This document shows, piece after piece, positions 8,270 through 17,474 of a stretch of 64,000 nt of DNA. The stretch's first letter is position 1. Each line of letters begins with the position of its first letter. The notes beneath the pieces were generated by a model, which was not told the origin of the DNA, ran no database searches, and was given only the letters and a program-made list of their open reading frames with translations. This DNA comes from Caballeronia terrestris (GTDB taxonomy: Bacteria; Pseudomonadota; Gammaproteobacteria; Burkholderiales; Burkholderiaceae): assembly GCF_001544515.1 (NCBI RefSeq), contig NZ_FCOL02000029.1:1-64000 (forward strand), given 5' to 3'. The translations under genes were made by a program, and so were the position numbers.

Positions 8270-8830
8270 ATGGCAAGCAGCGCACATCTTGCGCCGACGA
8301 CACGCTACAGCGCCACCGCAATCGGCCTTCACTGGCTGATCGCGTTGCTGATCGTCGGCGGCTTCTGGCTCGGCTGGATCATGACCGACATCCCCGGTTT
8401 CACGCCGACGAAGCTCAAGTACTTCTCGTGGCACAAGTGGATCGGCGTCACGGTGTTCATGCTCGCGGCGATCCGCGTGCTCTGGCGCACCACGCATCGC
8501 GCGCCGGAGATGCCCGAAGGCGTCGCGCCCTGGCAGAAGGCCGCAGCGCACGTCACGCATTTCGTGCTTTATCTGCTGATGCTGGTGATTCCGATCTCGG
8601 GCTACTTCTACAGTTCGGCGGCGGGCATCCAGGTGGTGTACCTCGGCATTCTGCCGCTGCCGACCATCATCGGACCGGATCAGGCGCTCAAAGACACATT
8701 GAAGCTCGTGCATATCTGGCTCAATTACACGCTGCTCGCGCTCGTCGTCATGCACGTGCTGGCGGCGCTGAAGCACCATTTCGTCGATCGCGACGGCTTG
8801 CTCGGACGCATGATTCCGTTCGTCAAGTAG
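8270..8830 (+). CDS. Cytochrome b561 family protein
   Basis: A 186-residue, four-helix di-heme b-type cytochrome of the CybB/YceJ family. Histidines placed for heme ligation include His21 (GLHWLIALL), His55 (SWHKWIGV), His148 (KLVHIW) and His162 (VVMHVL). It sits in the inner membrane and passes electrons, probably from quinol. It is followed by two yceI genes, matching the yceJ-yceI neighbourhood in E. coli. The ATG at 8270 (MASSAHLAPTTRYSATAIGLHW) has an AGGT ribosome site; the upstream in-frame start at 8216 lacks family support. Confidence 0.9.
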   Translation: MASSAHLAPTTRYSATAIGLHWLIALLIVGGFWLGWIMTDIPGFTPTKLKYFSWHKWIGVTVFMLAAIRVLWRTTHRAPEMPEGVAPWQKAAAHVTHFVLYLLMLVIPISGYFYSSAAGIQVVYLGILPLPTIIGPDQALKDTLKLVHIWLNYTLLALVVMHVLAALKHHFVDRDGLLGRMIPFVK

Positions 8831-8952
8831 CCGTCTGCGCCGACTGTTTCCTGTGCGTTGGCGGCTCATTTCCCGGCGGCGGATTGTTCCGGGCGCTTTT
8901 TGCTATCCAATACAGGTTGCACTTTTTTTGCCTCAACTTTGACAAGGCTGAC

Positions 8953-9516
8953 ATGAAAGCGAATTTCTATCGTTGGGTCCTGGCGGGCGTGGCCGCCACG
9001 TCGCTCACGGCGGCCGTCGCCGCCTACGCGCAGGTCGATGCCGCCAAGAGCACGGTGATTGCGACGTCGAAGCAGATGAACGTGCCCGTCGACGGCAAGT
9101 TCAAGAAGTTCACCGCGCAGATCAGCTTCGACCCGGCGAAACCGGCGGCGGGGACAGCCAACATCTCGATCGATACCGGCAGCTACGACCTCGGCGACGA
9201 CGAATACAACAAGCAGGTGCGCGGCAAGGAGTGGTTCGACAGTGCGACCTTCCCGAGCGCGACCTTCGCCTCCTCGGCGATCGCGCCGGCCGGCACGAAC
9301 CAGTACAAGGTCACGGGCAAGCTGACCATCAAGGGCAAGTCGCAGACGGTCACGGTGCCCGTCACCGTCACGCAGCAGGGCGCGACCGAAACCTTCGACG
9401 GCGCGTTGCCGATCAAGCGCACGCAATTCGACGTCGGTACGGGCGAATGGAAGGACACCTCGGTGGTGGCGGACGACGTCGTCATCAAATTTCACATCGT
9501 CGCCGCGAAGAAGTGA
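8953..9516 (+). CDS. YceI-family periplasmic protein (copy 1)
   Basis: A 187-residue exported protein. The signal peptide ends near AAYA-Q27; the mature part is a YceI lipocalin-like barrel (STVIATSKQMNVPVDGKFKK; GKLTIKGKSQTVTVPVTV). YceI proteins bind isoprenoid or quinone-like lipids in the periplasm and are often encoded beside cytochrome b561, as here. The gene lies 122 bases after the cytochrome gene and 26 bases before a second yceI gene, so the three are probably an operon. The precise ligand is unknown. Confidence 0.9.
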   Translation: MKANFYRWVLAGVAATSLTAAVAAYAQVDAAKSTVIATSKQMNVPVDGKFKKFTAQISFDPAKPAAGTANISIDTGSYDLGDDEYNKQVRGKEWFDSATFPSATFASSAIAPAGTNQYKVTGKLTIKGKSQTVTVPVTVTQQGATETFDGALPIKRTQFDVGTGEWKDTSVVADDVVIKFHIVAAKK

Positions 9517-9542
9517 GCGGCACACTCATCCTGGAGAAGAAC

Positions 9543-10121
9543 TTGAAGAAGCAACTTTTGATCGCAGCGGGCGCCTTGGCCGCCAGCATGTCGTTCGGCG
9601 CGATGGCCGCCGATACTTATCAGCTCGACCCGAACCACACCTATCCGAGCTTCGAGGCTGACCACTTCGGCGGCGTGTCGACGTGGCGCGGCAAGTTCAA
9701 CAAGTCGAGCGGCACAGTGACGCTCGATCGCGCGGCGAAGACGGGCACGGTGAACGTGACGATCGACGCAACATCGATCGATACGGGTAACGACAAGCTC
9801 AACGAGCATCTGCAGAAGGCAGAATTCTTCGACGTCGCCAAGTTCCCGACGGCCGTCTACAAGGGCACGTCGATCAAGTTCGACGGCGATACGCCGACGG
9901 AAGTCGTCGGTACGCTGACGCTGCACGGCGTGACGAAGCCGTTGAACCTGAAGGTCGAATCGTTCAAGTGCTTCCAGAACCCGATGCTGAAAAAGGAAGT
10001 ATGCGGCACGGAAGCGTCGGCGACGTTCGATCGCGGCGATTACGGCATGGACTACGGCAAGGCGTATGGCTTCAGCCTGAAGACGACGCTGCATATCCAG
10101 GCGGAAGGGATCAAGCAGTAA
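9543..10121 (+). CDS. yceI: YceI-family periplasmic protein (copy 2), TTG start
   Basis: A 192-residue YceI protein with signal peptide KKQLLIAAGALAASMSFGAMA. The mature barrel starts ADTYQLDPNHTYPSFEADHF and contains the typical HGVTKPLNLKV and GMDYGKAYGFS segments; it resembles E. coli YceI more than copy 1 does. Two cysteines (KCFQNPMLKKEVCG) could form a disulfide. No ATG fits: the only start giving an intact signal peptide is the TTG at 9543, which has a good ribosome site (GGAGAAGA, 9532-9539). A terminator follows. Confidence 0.88.
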   Translation: MKKQLLIAAGALAASMSFGAMAADTYQLDPNHTYPSFEADHFGGVSTWRGKFNKSSGTVTLDRAAKTGTVNVTIDATSIDTGNDKLNEHLQKAEFFDVAKFPTAVYKGTSIKFDGDTPTEVVGTLTLHGVTKPLNLKVESFKCFQNPMLKKEVCGTEASATFDRGDYGMDYGKAYGFSLKTTLHIQAEGIKQ

Positions 10122-10150
10122 CGCTGCTTTTTTTGCTGTCGCAGGGCGAA

Positions 10151-10184
10151 AAACCCGCTTCGTTTGCCGAAGCGGGTTTTTTTT
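10151..10184 (+). terminator. Intrinsic terminator after the b561-yceI-yceI unit
   Basis: A perfect 12-bp stem (AAACCCGCTTCG/CGAAGCGGGTTT) with a 5-base loop is followed by a run of T. It lies 30 bases after the second yceI stop. Confidence 0.92.
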
Positions 10185-10218
10185 ATGATCAAGACATTCC
10201 AATAATTCACGAGATTAA

Positions 10219-10241
10219 TTGAGAGTATTCCTATATCTCAA
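10219..10241. promoter_or_regulatory. Inverted repeat TTGAGA-N11-TCTCAA upstream of the autotransporter gene
   Basis: Perfect 6-base arms (10219-10224 and 10236-10241) flank an 11-base spacer in an AT-rich intergenic segment, about 90 bases before the autotransporter start. It could be an operator or part of the promoter region. The regulator is unknown. Confidence 0.35.
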
Positions 10242-10329
10242 AAAACCCCCGATTTTTATCCTTGAGTCATCTCGAAATAGCACGGAAAAGGCAACTGCCG
10301 AACCGGTTCGACTCGACTCAAGGAGCATC

Positions 10330-13300
10330 ATGAACATTGCATCGCAAGCGTCATCGCCGGTATCGGCCAGTGCGCGGGAACAGGCGGCAACTCGCGGCGG
10401 CATCGATCCGGGCGTTCTCCGGCCGCTCGCGGTAGCCGCGAGCCTATTGTTTCTCGCGTCGTTATATTCGGCGGCTGCCGCGGCCGACACGCTGAAATTC
10501 AGCGACGGCAAGAAGCACATGGTATCCGGTCCCGCGACGTATCAAGGCGCCAATGCCATCAGCACATCGGGCACGAATACGTCGCTTGCGGTGGACAACG
10601 TTACCGCGACGTCCAGCGTGCAGGATGCCGCGACGGTGGCGGCAACTAACAGCACCTCGCTTTCGATCTCGAATAGCCGCATCGAGGCCAACGGTACGAA
10701 TGGCACCGGTGCGAGCGTGGGTGCATCAAAAAATGTCCGCGCGAGCCTGACAGTAAGCGACAGTGTCGTGGTGACCACGGGAACGGGGCAAGCATTCACG
10801 CCCGGCTTACGCCCCGGCGGCGCCGCCCTCTCGGCGCTGGGCTATGCGAGCTCGACGGACTTGACAGCCACGTCCATGGACGTCGAACGCACCTCGGTCA
10901 CGACGAGCGGGTCGGACGCGGGTGCATTGCTGGCCGCGGGCGGAGTGATCAATGGTACGGCGGTCCGGGTGGAAACGAGCGGGGCCAACGCAATTGGCGC
11001 GCGAACGGCAACCACGCCAAAGGCTGGCGGCGTAATCGCCCTCACCGGCGATAGCTCGGTCACGACATCCGGCAAGGGTAGCCACGGGTTGATGTCGGAC
11101 GGGCGAAACATCGGCTTCTTCGTGCCCGGTTCGCTGATTTCCATGACCGACGGCACGGTGACGACGAGCGGCGACAACGCCATCGGCGCGACAGCGATGG
11201 GCTCGGGGCGCATCGTGCTCGACAATACGCGGGTTCAAACGAGCGGTGTGTCGGCCACCGGAGCGTCTGCCGCGTCCACCAGCCGCATCGAGGCAGCCGG
11301 CGGCAGCATCGTGACGACTGGCGACAACGCCAGCGCGATGACTGCGATCGACGCAGGTACGACGGTCGCCACGCAAGGCACGACGCTTGCCGCGTCGGGC
11401 GCTCAGTCGCATGGCGTATCGGTGGATCAGAATGCCACGGCAAGCGTGAACGGCGGCAGCATCGCAACGAGCGGCGCGCAAAGCGCGGGTGTCGTAGCGA
11501 GATCGGCTGGGACGCTCGCACTCAGCGACACAACCGTGACGACTTCCGGTGCGGCGAGCCACGGTGCCGTGCTGTCGCGCTCGGGCGGTCTCACCATGAC
11601 CAGCACGGCCCTCACGGCGACGGGCGACAACGCTCATGGCATTTCCGTCGAAGACCAGCAAGGGCTGGGCACGCCCGAGTCCGTCTCGCTGACGGGCGGC
11701 GCTGTTCGCAGCGCGCAGGGCAGCGCGATCCGCGTCGAAGGCGCATCGCTCGCGGTTCACGCGAAGGGCGACGCGCAACTGAGTGGCGCGAACGTGCTCG
11801 ACGTCAGGACGGGCGCGGCGGGCGACGCGGTTGCCGTGTCGTTTAGCGCGACTGACACCGTTACGCTGTCCGGCGACATCGTCTCCGACGCGCAAAGCTC
11901 GGTGGACGTAGGGCTCGATCGCGCGGCGGCATGGACGGGCGCGGCGCGCAATGTCGGCGCGCTGTTGGTTTCCGACGATGCCGTCTGGAACCTGAACGGC
12001 GATTCGAACGTGGCGAGCGCGTCGCTGGCGGGCGGCTCGGTGAACTTCACATCATCGAGCGACGGCTCGTTCAGGACGCTCAATGTCGCTGGCGGCTGGA
12101 ACGCGAGCGCATCCAATGGACGCAACCCGACGGTCACGCTGAACACGACGCTGAACGAAGGCGGCGCGCTGTCGAACCAGAGAACCGACCGCCTGCTGAT
12201 CGCGGGCGATGCAAACGGCTCGACCACGCTCAATGTGCGCGCGCAGGGCGCGGGCGCTTTCACGAGCACGTCCGTCACGCCCGGCGCGAACGAAGGGATT
12301 TCGCTCGTGCAGGTCGGCGGCAACGCGTCGGCGCAGAGTTTCGAGTTGCAGAACGGGTATGTGGCGGTGGGGCCCTATCAGTATCATCTGAGCGCGTTTG
12401 CGCCCGGCGCTTCCAGCGCGGAGCAGCGGCTGGTCGCGGGTTCCGGCGACGCATTTTGGGACTATCGTCTGAATTCGGTGCAGGTGAGCGAAGGCGGCCC
12501 TTCTTCCGAAGGTAACGGCTCGGAAACGCCGGGCAACGTTGTGCCTCCAGACGGCGACTTGAATGCAAACGGCGGCGGCGCGAGCGGCAACGGTACGAAC
12601 ACGGTCGCCTCGGCCGGTACGGGCGGCAATGGCACGGACACGGCTGGGATTGGCGCCACAGGCGCCACGGCGGACAATGGCGAAGCAGTTGCGAACAACG
12701 GCAATGCCGCTGGCGCCGAAGCAACGCCCGCGCCGATCGATAGCGCCGCCAAGCCCGACACGCGTGCACTGCTCGTGCCGCAGGCGCCGTCGTATCTCGC
12801 CGCCAAGACGTCGCTCACGCATCACCTGATCGACGCGTTGCCGATGCTTCATGCGCGCAACGGCGTGTCGTCAATAGACTCGGATGCTGATGCGGCAGCT
12901 TCGCGCGGTGTGTACGCCCGCACTTTTGGAAGCAACTATACGCAGCACACGGACCGTTCGTTCATGCAATACGGCAGCGATTTCGACATGCAATCCGGCG
13001 GCGCGCAGGTGGGTGCCGATGTGTACAAACGCAAGCTCGGGAATGGCGACTCGGTTCAGTTCGGCGTGTTCGGATCGTACGGCTCGGGCCGCACGTCGAG
13101 CAATGCCGTGGACGGCGCGAGCCGCAGCAGCTTCGATAGCATCGGCGGCGGCGTAACGGCGACGTATCGGTTGAGCAACGGCGCCTACCTGGACGGCGTC
13201 GCGAAAATCGACCGCCTCAGCGATTCGTTCAGCACGAACGGCCGCGATGTCGCATCGACCCGGGGCATGGGCTACACGTTTGCAGCGGAAACCGGCTACG

Positions 13301-13719
13301 TGCGCAACCTTGCGAACAACTGGTTCGTCGACGGCAGGCTGGCGCTTGGCATGGTCAACGTGAGCCTCGCCGACACCACCGACGCCGATGGCATCGACGT
13401 CCAGTTCGGCTCGCAAGCGAGCGCGATCGGACGAGCGGACGCGCGCGTCGGCCGCGAATTCGGTGCCGGCGAAAAGCGCGTGCGCCCGTATGTGCGCGCC
13501 GGCCTTGAAGGCGTGTCGGGCGGCAACACGGCGGTGACGCTGTCGGGCTACCGTTTCAACGGATCGGGTGTGGGTAATAGCTGGATCGCGGGCACGGGTA
13601 TCGACGCGCGTTTCGGCAAGTCGACGACGCTTTCCGTCGACGGCGGTTACCGCGGCAATCTCGGCGCCGCGGGCGCAGAAGGGCTGGAGGGCAATCTGAC
13701 TTTCAAGAAGGCGTTCTGA
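10330..13719 (+). CDS. Autotransporter (type Va) with Thr/Ser/Gly-rich beta-helix passenger
   Basis: A 1129-residue secreted protein. It has a long signal sequence whose hydrophobic core is at residues 31-52 (LRPLAVAASLLFLASLYSAAA) after a polar N-extension. The passenger (about 55-540) is made of degenerate repeats built on TTSG-x-AxG units such as VTTSGDNAIGATAMGSG, predicted to coil into a beta-helix. A pertactin-like region (about 540-730, DRLLIAGDANGSTTLNVRAQG) may act as autochaperone. A Gly/Asn/Ala-rich linker (about 736-830) leads to a C-terminal beta-barrel (about 860-1129) ending in Phe. The barrel inserts in the outer membrane and exports the passenger. ATG 10330 has AGGAG at 10321-10325. 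The passenger's function (adhesion is usual) is not shown by sequence. Confidence 0.92.
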   Translation: MNIASQASSPVSASAREQAATRGGIDPGVLRPLAVAASLLFLASLYSAAAAADTLKFSDGKKHMVSGPATYQGANAISTSGTNTSLAVDNVTATSSVQDAATVAATNSTSLSISNSRIEANGTNGTGASVGASKNVRASLTVSDSVVVTTGTGQAFTPGLRPGGAALSALGYASSTDLTATSMDVERTSVTTSGSDAGALLAAGGVINGTAVRVETSGANAIGARTATTPKAGGVIALTGDSSVTTSGKGSHGLMSDGRNIGFFVPGSLISMTDGTVTTSGDNAIGATAMGSGRIVLDNTRVQTSGVSATGASAASTSRIEAAGGSIVTTGDNASAMTAIDAGTTVATQGTTLAASGAQSHGVSVDQNATASVNGGSIATSGAQSAGVVARSAGTLALSDTTVTTSGAASHGAVLSRSGGLTMTSTALTATGDNAHGISVEDQQGLGTPESVSLTGGAVRSAQGSAIRVEGASLAVHAKGDAQLSGANVLDVRTGAAGDAVAVSFSATDTVTLSGDIVSDAQSSVDVGLDRAAAWTGAARNVGALLVSDDAVWNLNGDSNVASASLAGGSVNFTSSSDGSFRTLNVAGGWNASASNGRNPTVTLNTTLNEGGALSNQRTDRLLIAGDANGSTTLNVRAQGAGAFTSTSVTPGANEGISLVQVGGNASAQSFELQNGYVAVGPYQYHLSAFAPGASSAEQRLVAGSGDAFWDYRLNSVQVSEGGPSSEGNGSETPGNVVPPDGDLNANGGGASGNGTNTVASAGTGGNGTDTAGIGATGATADNGEAVANNGNAAGAEATPAPIDSAAKPDTRALLVPQAPSYLAAKTSLTHHLIDALPMLHARNGVSSIDSDADAAASRGVYARTFGSNYTQHTDRSFMQYGSDFDMQSGGAQVGADVYKRKLGNGDSVQFGVFGSYGSGRTSSNAVDGASRSSFDSIGGGVTATYRLSNGAYLDGVAKIDRLSDSFSTNGRDVASTRGMGYTFAAETGYVRNLANNWFVDGRLALGMVNVSLADTTDADGIDVQFGSQASAIGRADARVGREFGAGEKRVRPYVRAGLEGVSGGNTAVTLSGYRFNGSGVGNSWIAGTGIDARFGKSTTLSVDGGYRGNLGAAGAEGLEGNLTFKKAF

Positions 13720-13754
13720 GGCTCGTTCTCACAAGCACGTCGTCGCACCTACGC

Positions 13755-13785
13755 AAAAGGCCGGTTCAGAACGAACCGGCCTTTT
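13755..13785. terminator. Bidirectional terminator between autotransporter gene and secF
   Basis: The stem AAAAGGCCGGTTC (13755-13767) pairs with GAACCGGCCTTTT (13773-13785) around a 5-base loop, giving U-runs in both directions. It separates two convergent genes whose stops are 13719 (plus) and 13805 (minus). Confidence 0.93.
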
Positions 13786-13804
13786 AGTTTCTACCGAGCG
13801 AGGA

Positions 13805-14755
13805 TCAGACTTCCGCGCCTGCGTTCGGATCATTCGGATCGTACTTCGCCTTCTTTTCCTTCACGAGGTCTTCGCGCTTCACGCCGAGCCACATCGCGAG
13901 CGCGGCGGCCACGAACACCGACGAATAGATACCGAACAGAATACCGACCGTCAGCGCCAGCGCGAAGTAGTGCAGCGTGGGGCCGCCGAAGAAGAACATC
14001 GACAGCACCATCATTTCCGTACAGCCGTGGGTGATGATGGTTCGCGACATCGTGCTCGTGATCGCGTGGTTGATGACTTCGATCACCGTCATCTTGCGCT
14101 GCTTGCGGAACGTCTCGCGAATCCGGTCGAAGATAACGACCGATTCGTTCACCGAGTAGCCCAGCACCGCGAGAATCGCCGCGAGCACGGAGAGCGAGAA
14201 CTCCCACTGAAAGAACGCGAAGAAGCCGAGGATGATCACCACGTCGTGCAGGTTGGCGATCACGCCGGCCACCGCGTACTTCCACTCGAAGCGGAACGAC
14301 AGGTAGATCACGATGCCGATCACCACGCACGCCAGCGCGAGCAATCCGTTCGTCACGAGCTCCTTGCCGACCTGCGGCCCGACGAACTCGACGCGCTGCA
14401 GCTTCGCCTGCGCGTCCTCGCCCTTGAGCGCGGTGATCACCTGCTCGCTCTGCTGCGCGGACGTGAGCCCTTGCTTCAGCGGCAAGCGGATCAGCACGTC
14501 GCGCGATGTGCCGAAGTTCTGCACCTGCGCGTCGGGATAGCCTAGCTTCGCCATCGTGCCGCGTACGGGTTCGAGCGGCACGGCCTGCGGATACTGCACC
14601 TCGACGACCGTCCCGCCAGTGAATTCCACGGACAGATGCAGCCCGCGATGCACGAGGAAGAACACGGCCGCGAGGAAGGTGATGAGCGAAATCGCGTTGA
14701 ATATCAACGCGCGCTGCATCAGCGGCAGGTCACGACGAATGCGAAAAAATTCCAT
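13805..14755 (-). CDS. secF: Protein translocase subunit SecF
   Basis: A 316-residue inner-membrane protein with six predicted membrane segments and the conserved LSVEFTGGTVVEV motif near residues 40-52, and YSVNESVVIFDRIRE in the fourth-segment region. With SecD and YajC it pulls preproteins through SecYEG using the proton gradient. It follows secD by 17 bases and is the last gene of the queA-tgt-yajC-secD-secF set on the minus strand. Confidence 0.97.
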   Translation of the reverse strand: MEFFRIRRDLPLMQRALIFNAISLITFLAAVFFLVHRGLHLSVEFTGGTVVEVQYPQAVPLEPVRGTMAKLGYPDAQVQNFGTSRDVLIRLPLKQGLTSAQQSEQVITALKGEDAQAKLQRVEFVGPQVGKELVTNGLLALACVVIGIVIYLSFRFEWKYAVAGVIANLHDVVIILGFFAFFQWEFSLSVLAAILAVLGYSVNESVVIFDRIRETFRKQRKMTVIEVINHAITSTMSRTIITHGCTEMMVLSMFFFGGPTLHYFALALTVGILFGIYSSVFVAAALAMWLGVKREDLVKEKKAKYDPNDPNAGAEV

Positions 14756-14772
14756 GATCTATTCTCCGGGGC

Positions 14773-16845
14773 TCAGTGGGACGAGCCCGGTTTCTTTTGG
14801 TCGACGCCCGGACCCGAGCGGCGGCGCGCCACCGGCTTGCCGGTGCGCGCGGGCGCGGTGGCCTGGTTCGCCGCACGTGCGGGAACCGGCGTCTTGGCTT
14901 TCGCCCTGGCCGGCTGGACGATTTCGTCGACGGGGGAATCGTCGCCGCGCTGCATCGCGAGGTAGTTCGCGGTTGCGGCTGCCGTGTCGCCGCCGTCCGG
15001 ACGCCACACCTGGCCGATCGCGAGCGACTGCAGCTTCTTCTTGCCGCCGTACCAGAGGTTCACGAGACCGCGCGAGAAGAACACGGCCGAGAACATCGAC
15101 GTCATGATGCCGATACAGTGCACGACCGCGAAGCCGCGCACCGGCCCGGAGCCGAATGCGAGCAGCGCGAGACCGGCGATCAGCGTGGTCACGTTCGAGT
15201 CGAGAATCGTCGCCCAGGCGTGCGAGAAGCCGTTCTGGATCGCGAGTTGCGGCGGCGCGCCGTTGCGCAGTTCCTCGCGGATCCGCTCGTTGATCAGCAC
15301 GTTCGCGTCGATCGCCATACCGAGCGCGAGCGCGATAGCCGCAATGCCCGGCAGCGTGAGCGTGGCCTGCAGCATCGACAGGATCGCGACGAGCAACAGC
15401 AGGTTCACCGACAGCGAGAGCATCGAGATCAGGCCGAACAGCATGTAGTACGCGATCATGAAGACGGCGATCGCGGCGAAACCGTACACGACCGAATCGA
15501 AGCCCTTGCGGATATTGTCCGCGCCGAGGCTCGGACCGATCGTGCGTTCCTCGATGATGTCCATCGGCGCCGCGAGCGAGCCCGCACGCAGGAGCAGCGC
15601 GAGATCGGTGGCGGCTTGCGGCGTCGGCTGGCCGGTGATCTGAAAGCGGTCGCCGAGTTCCGACTGGATGGTCGCGACCGTCAGCACTTCGCCCTTGCCC
15701 TTTTCGAACAGCACCATCGCCATCGGCTTGCCGATGTTGTCGCGCGAGACGCTGCTGACCGCGCGCCCGCCCGCCGCATCGAGACGAATGCTTACCGACG
15801 GACGCTGATGTTCGTCGAAACTCGCCGAGGCGTCGATGATGCGGTCGCCGGTGAAGATCACCTGCTTGCGCAACAGAACCGGCGTCGAATTGCCTTGCGT
15901 GAAGAGTTCGTCGCCCGGCGGCACCGGGTCGTTCGGATTCGGATGCGTGTTGGTCGGATCGGCGAGGCGCGCTTCGAGTGTGGCTGTGCGGCCGATGATG
16001 TCCTTTGCCTTCGCCGTGTCCTGCACACCCGGCAATTCGACGACGATGCGGTCGTTGCCCTGCTGCTGGATCACCGGTTCCGCGACGCCCAGTTCGTTCA
16101 CGCGGTTATGCAGCGTGGTGATGTTCTGCTTGAGCGCGCCGTCTTCGACGAGCTTCTGCGCCGCCGGCGTGAACGTGCCGACCACCTGATAGCCGTCGCC
16201 GCCCTGACGCGTCGCCCATTGCAGTTCGCTCACGCCGATCGTGAGCACGCCGCGCGCGTTGTCCGCAACAGCCTGATCGGAGAAATTGACGACGACCGAT
16301 TGCCCCGTGCGATTCACGCCGCCATCGCGGATGTTCTTGTCGCGCAGGAGGGCGCGGGCGTCGGCGGCGTCGGAGTCGAGCTTCTTGTTTAGCGCGCCGG
16401 CCATGTCCACTTGCAGGAGGAAGTGGACGCCGCCGCGCAAGTCGAGGCCGAGGTACATCGGCAGCGCGTGCAGCGCGGTGAGCCAGCGCGGCGACGCGGC
16501 CTGCAGGTTCAGGGCGACGATGTAGACGGGGTCGGTCGGATCGCCGTTGAGCGATTTCTGCAAGAGGTCTTTCACGCGTAATTGCGTGTCGGTGTCCTTC
16601 AGGCGCACGCGGATATTCGCGTTGGTCGACGTGTTGTCGAACGTCACTTCGTCCGGCTTCACCTGATTGGCGGCGAGCGTGCTCTCGACCTTATCGAGTG
16701 TGGACGAATCGAGCTTGACCGTTGCCTTGCCGCTCGACACCTGCACCGCCGGCGCTTCGCCGAAAAAATTGGGCAGCGTGTACACGAGGCCGATGACGAG
16801 CGCCACCAGCATCACGACATATTTCCAAAGGGGGTAACGATTCAT
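14773..16845 (-). CDS. secD: Protein translocase subunit SecD
   Basis: A 690-residue inner-membrane protein with an N-terminal membrane anchor (MNRYPLWKYVVMLVALVIGL), a large periplasmic P1 domain containing LGLDLRGGVHFLLQV, and five C-terminal membrane segments (AIALALGMAIDANVLINERI). It partners SecF. It is longer than E. coli SecD (615). Part of the excess is a C-terminal cytoplasmic tail of about 80 residues, rich in Ala, Pro, Arg and Lys (from QSLAIGQVWRPDGGD), with no recognisable domain. Confidence 0.97.
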   Translation of the reverse strand: MNRYPLWKYVVMLVALVIGLVYTLPNFFGEAPAVQVSSGKATVKLDSSTLDKVESTLAANQVKPDEVTFDNTSTNANIRVRLKDTDTQLRVKDLLQKSLNGDPTDPVYIVALNLQAASPRWLTALHALPMYLGLDLRGGVHFLLQVDMAGALNKKLDSDAADARALLRDKNIRDGGVNRTGQSVVVNFSDQAVADNARGVLTIGVSELQWATRQGGDGYQVVGTFTPAAQKLVEDGALKQNITTLHNRVNELGVAEPVIQQQGNDRIVVELPGVQDTAKAKDIIGRTATLEARLADPTNTHPNPNDPVPPGDELFTQGNSTPVLLRKQVIFTGDRIIDASASFDEHQRPSVSIRLDAAGGRAVSSVSRDNIGKPMAMVLFEKGKGEVLTVATIQSELGDRFQITGQPTPQAATDLALLLRAGSLAAPMDIIEERTIGPSLGADNIRKGFDSVVYGFAAIAVFMIAYYMLFGLISMLSLSVNLLLLVAILSMLQATLTLPGIAAIALALGMAIDANVLINERIREELRNGAPPQLAIQNGFSHAWATILDSNVTTLIAGLALLAFGSGPVRGFAVVHCIGIMTSMFSAVFFSRGLVNLWYGGKKKLQSLAIGQVWRPDGGDTAAATANYLAMQRGDDSPVDEIVQPARAKAKTPVPARAANQATAPARTGKPVARRRSGPGVDQKKPGSSH

Positions 16846-16977
16846 GGGGATGGCCGAACGGGAAAGTTGGCTTGGAGGAGCGGGGGGCGTCCGGCGGTTG
16901 AGCGCGACGAGCCGTCTGACTGTGCTGACGGCGGCTCGGGAGGGGCGAGGCCGCGCCGGACGCGAAAGAAACTGGCC

Positions 16978-17307
16978 TTACAGCGACTTGATCGTGCCCT
17001 TCGGGAGAATCGTCGTGACGGATGCCTTTTGCACGGTGATCTCGGTGCCTTCGGCGATTTCGACGCCGACATACGCATCCGTCACCTTCGTCACCTTGCC
17101 GACGATGCCGCCGTTCGTCACCACTTCGTCGCCCTTGGCCATGGCGGCGAGCATGTTGCGATGTTCTTTCTGACGCTTCATTTGCGGGCGAATCATGATG
17201 AAGTACAGCACCGCGAACATGAGGATCAGCGGCAGAAACTGCATGACGCTGGATTCGATGCCACCCGTTGTTGTGCCCTGTGCAAAGGCATTGGAAATAA
17301 ACGACAC
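16978..17307 (-). CDS. yajC: Sec translocon accessory protein YajC
   Basis: A 109-residue single-pass membrane protein. The hydrophobic segment is about residues 22-41 (MQFLPLILMFAVLYFIMIRP), followed by a basic stretch (QMKRQKEHRNML) and the conserved GDEVVTNGGIVGKV motif. It associates with SecDF. It lies between tgt and secD, the usual order. The 132-base gap to secD shows no gene. Confidence 0.96.
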   Translation of the reverse strand: MSFISNAFAQGTTTGGIESSVMQFLPLILMFAVLYFIMIRPQMKRQKEHRNMLAAMAKGDEVVTNGGIVGKVTKVTDAYVGVEIAEGTEITVQKASVTTILPKGTIKSL

Positions 17308-17474
17308 GTTGGTCTCTCCGTATTGACGACTGATTCAGAAAATTAGCCCAATATTCTACACCGGGCCAGGCCCCGACAGCGCCGGAAGCGCTTTGCGATC
17401 AAGCTGTTAACGCCTTTTCGCGAATGGTTCCAGCGTTGCGGTGCCGGCTGATTGTAATGCGTTTGTAGGTTTCG

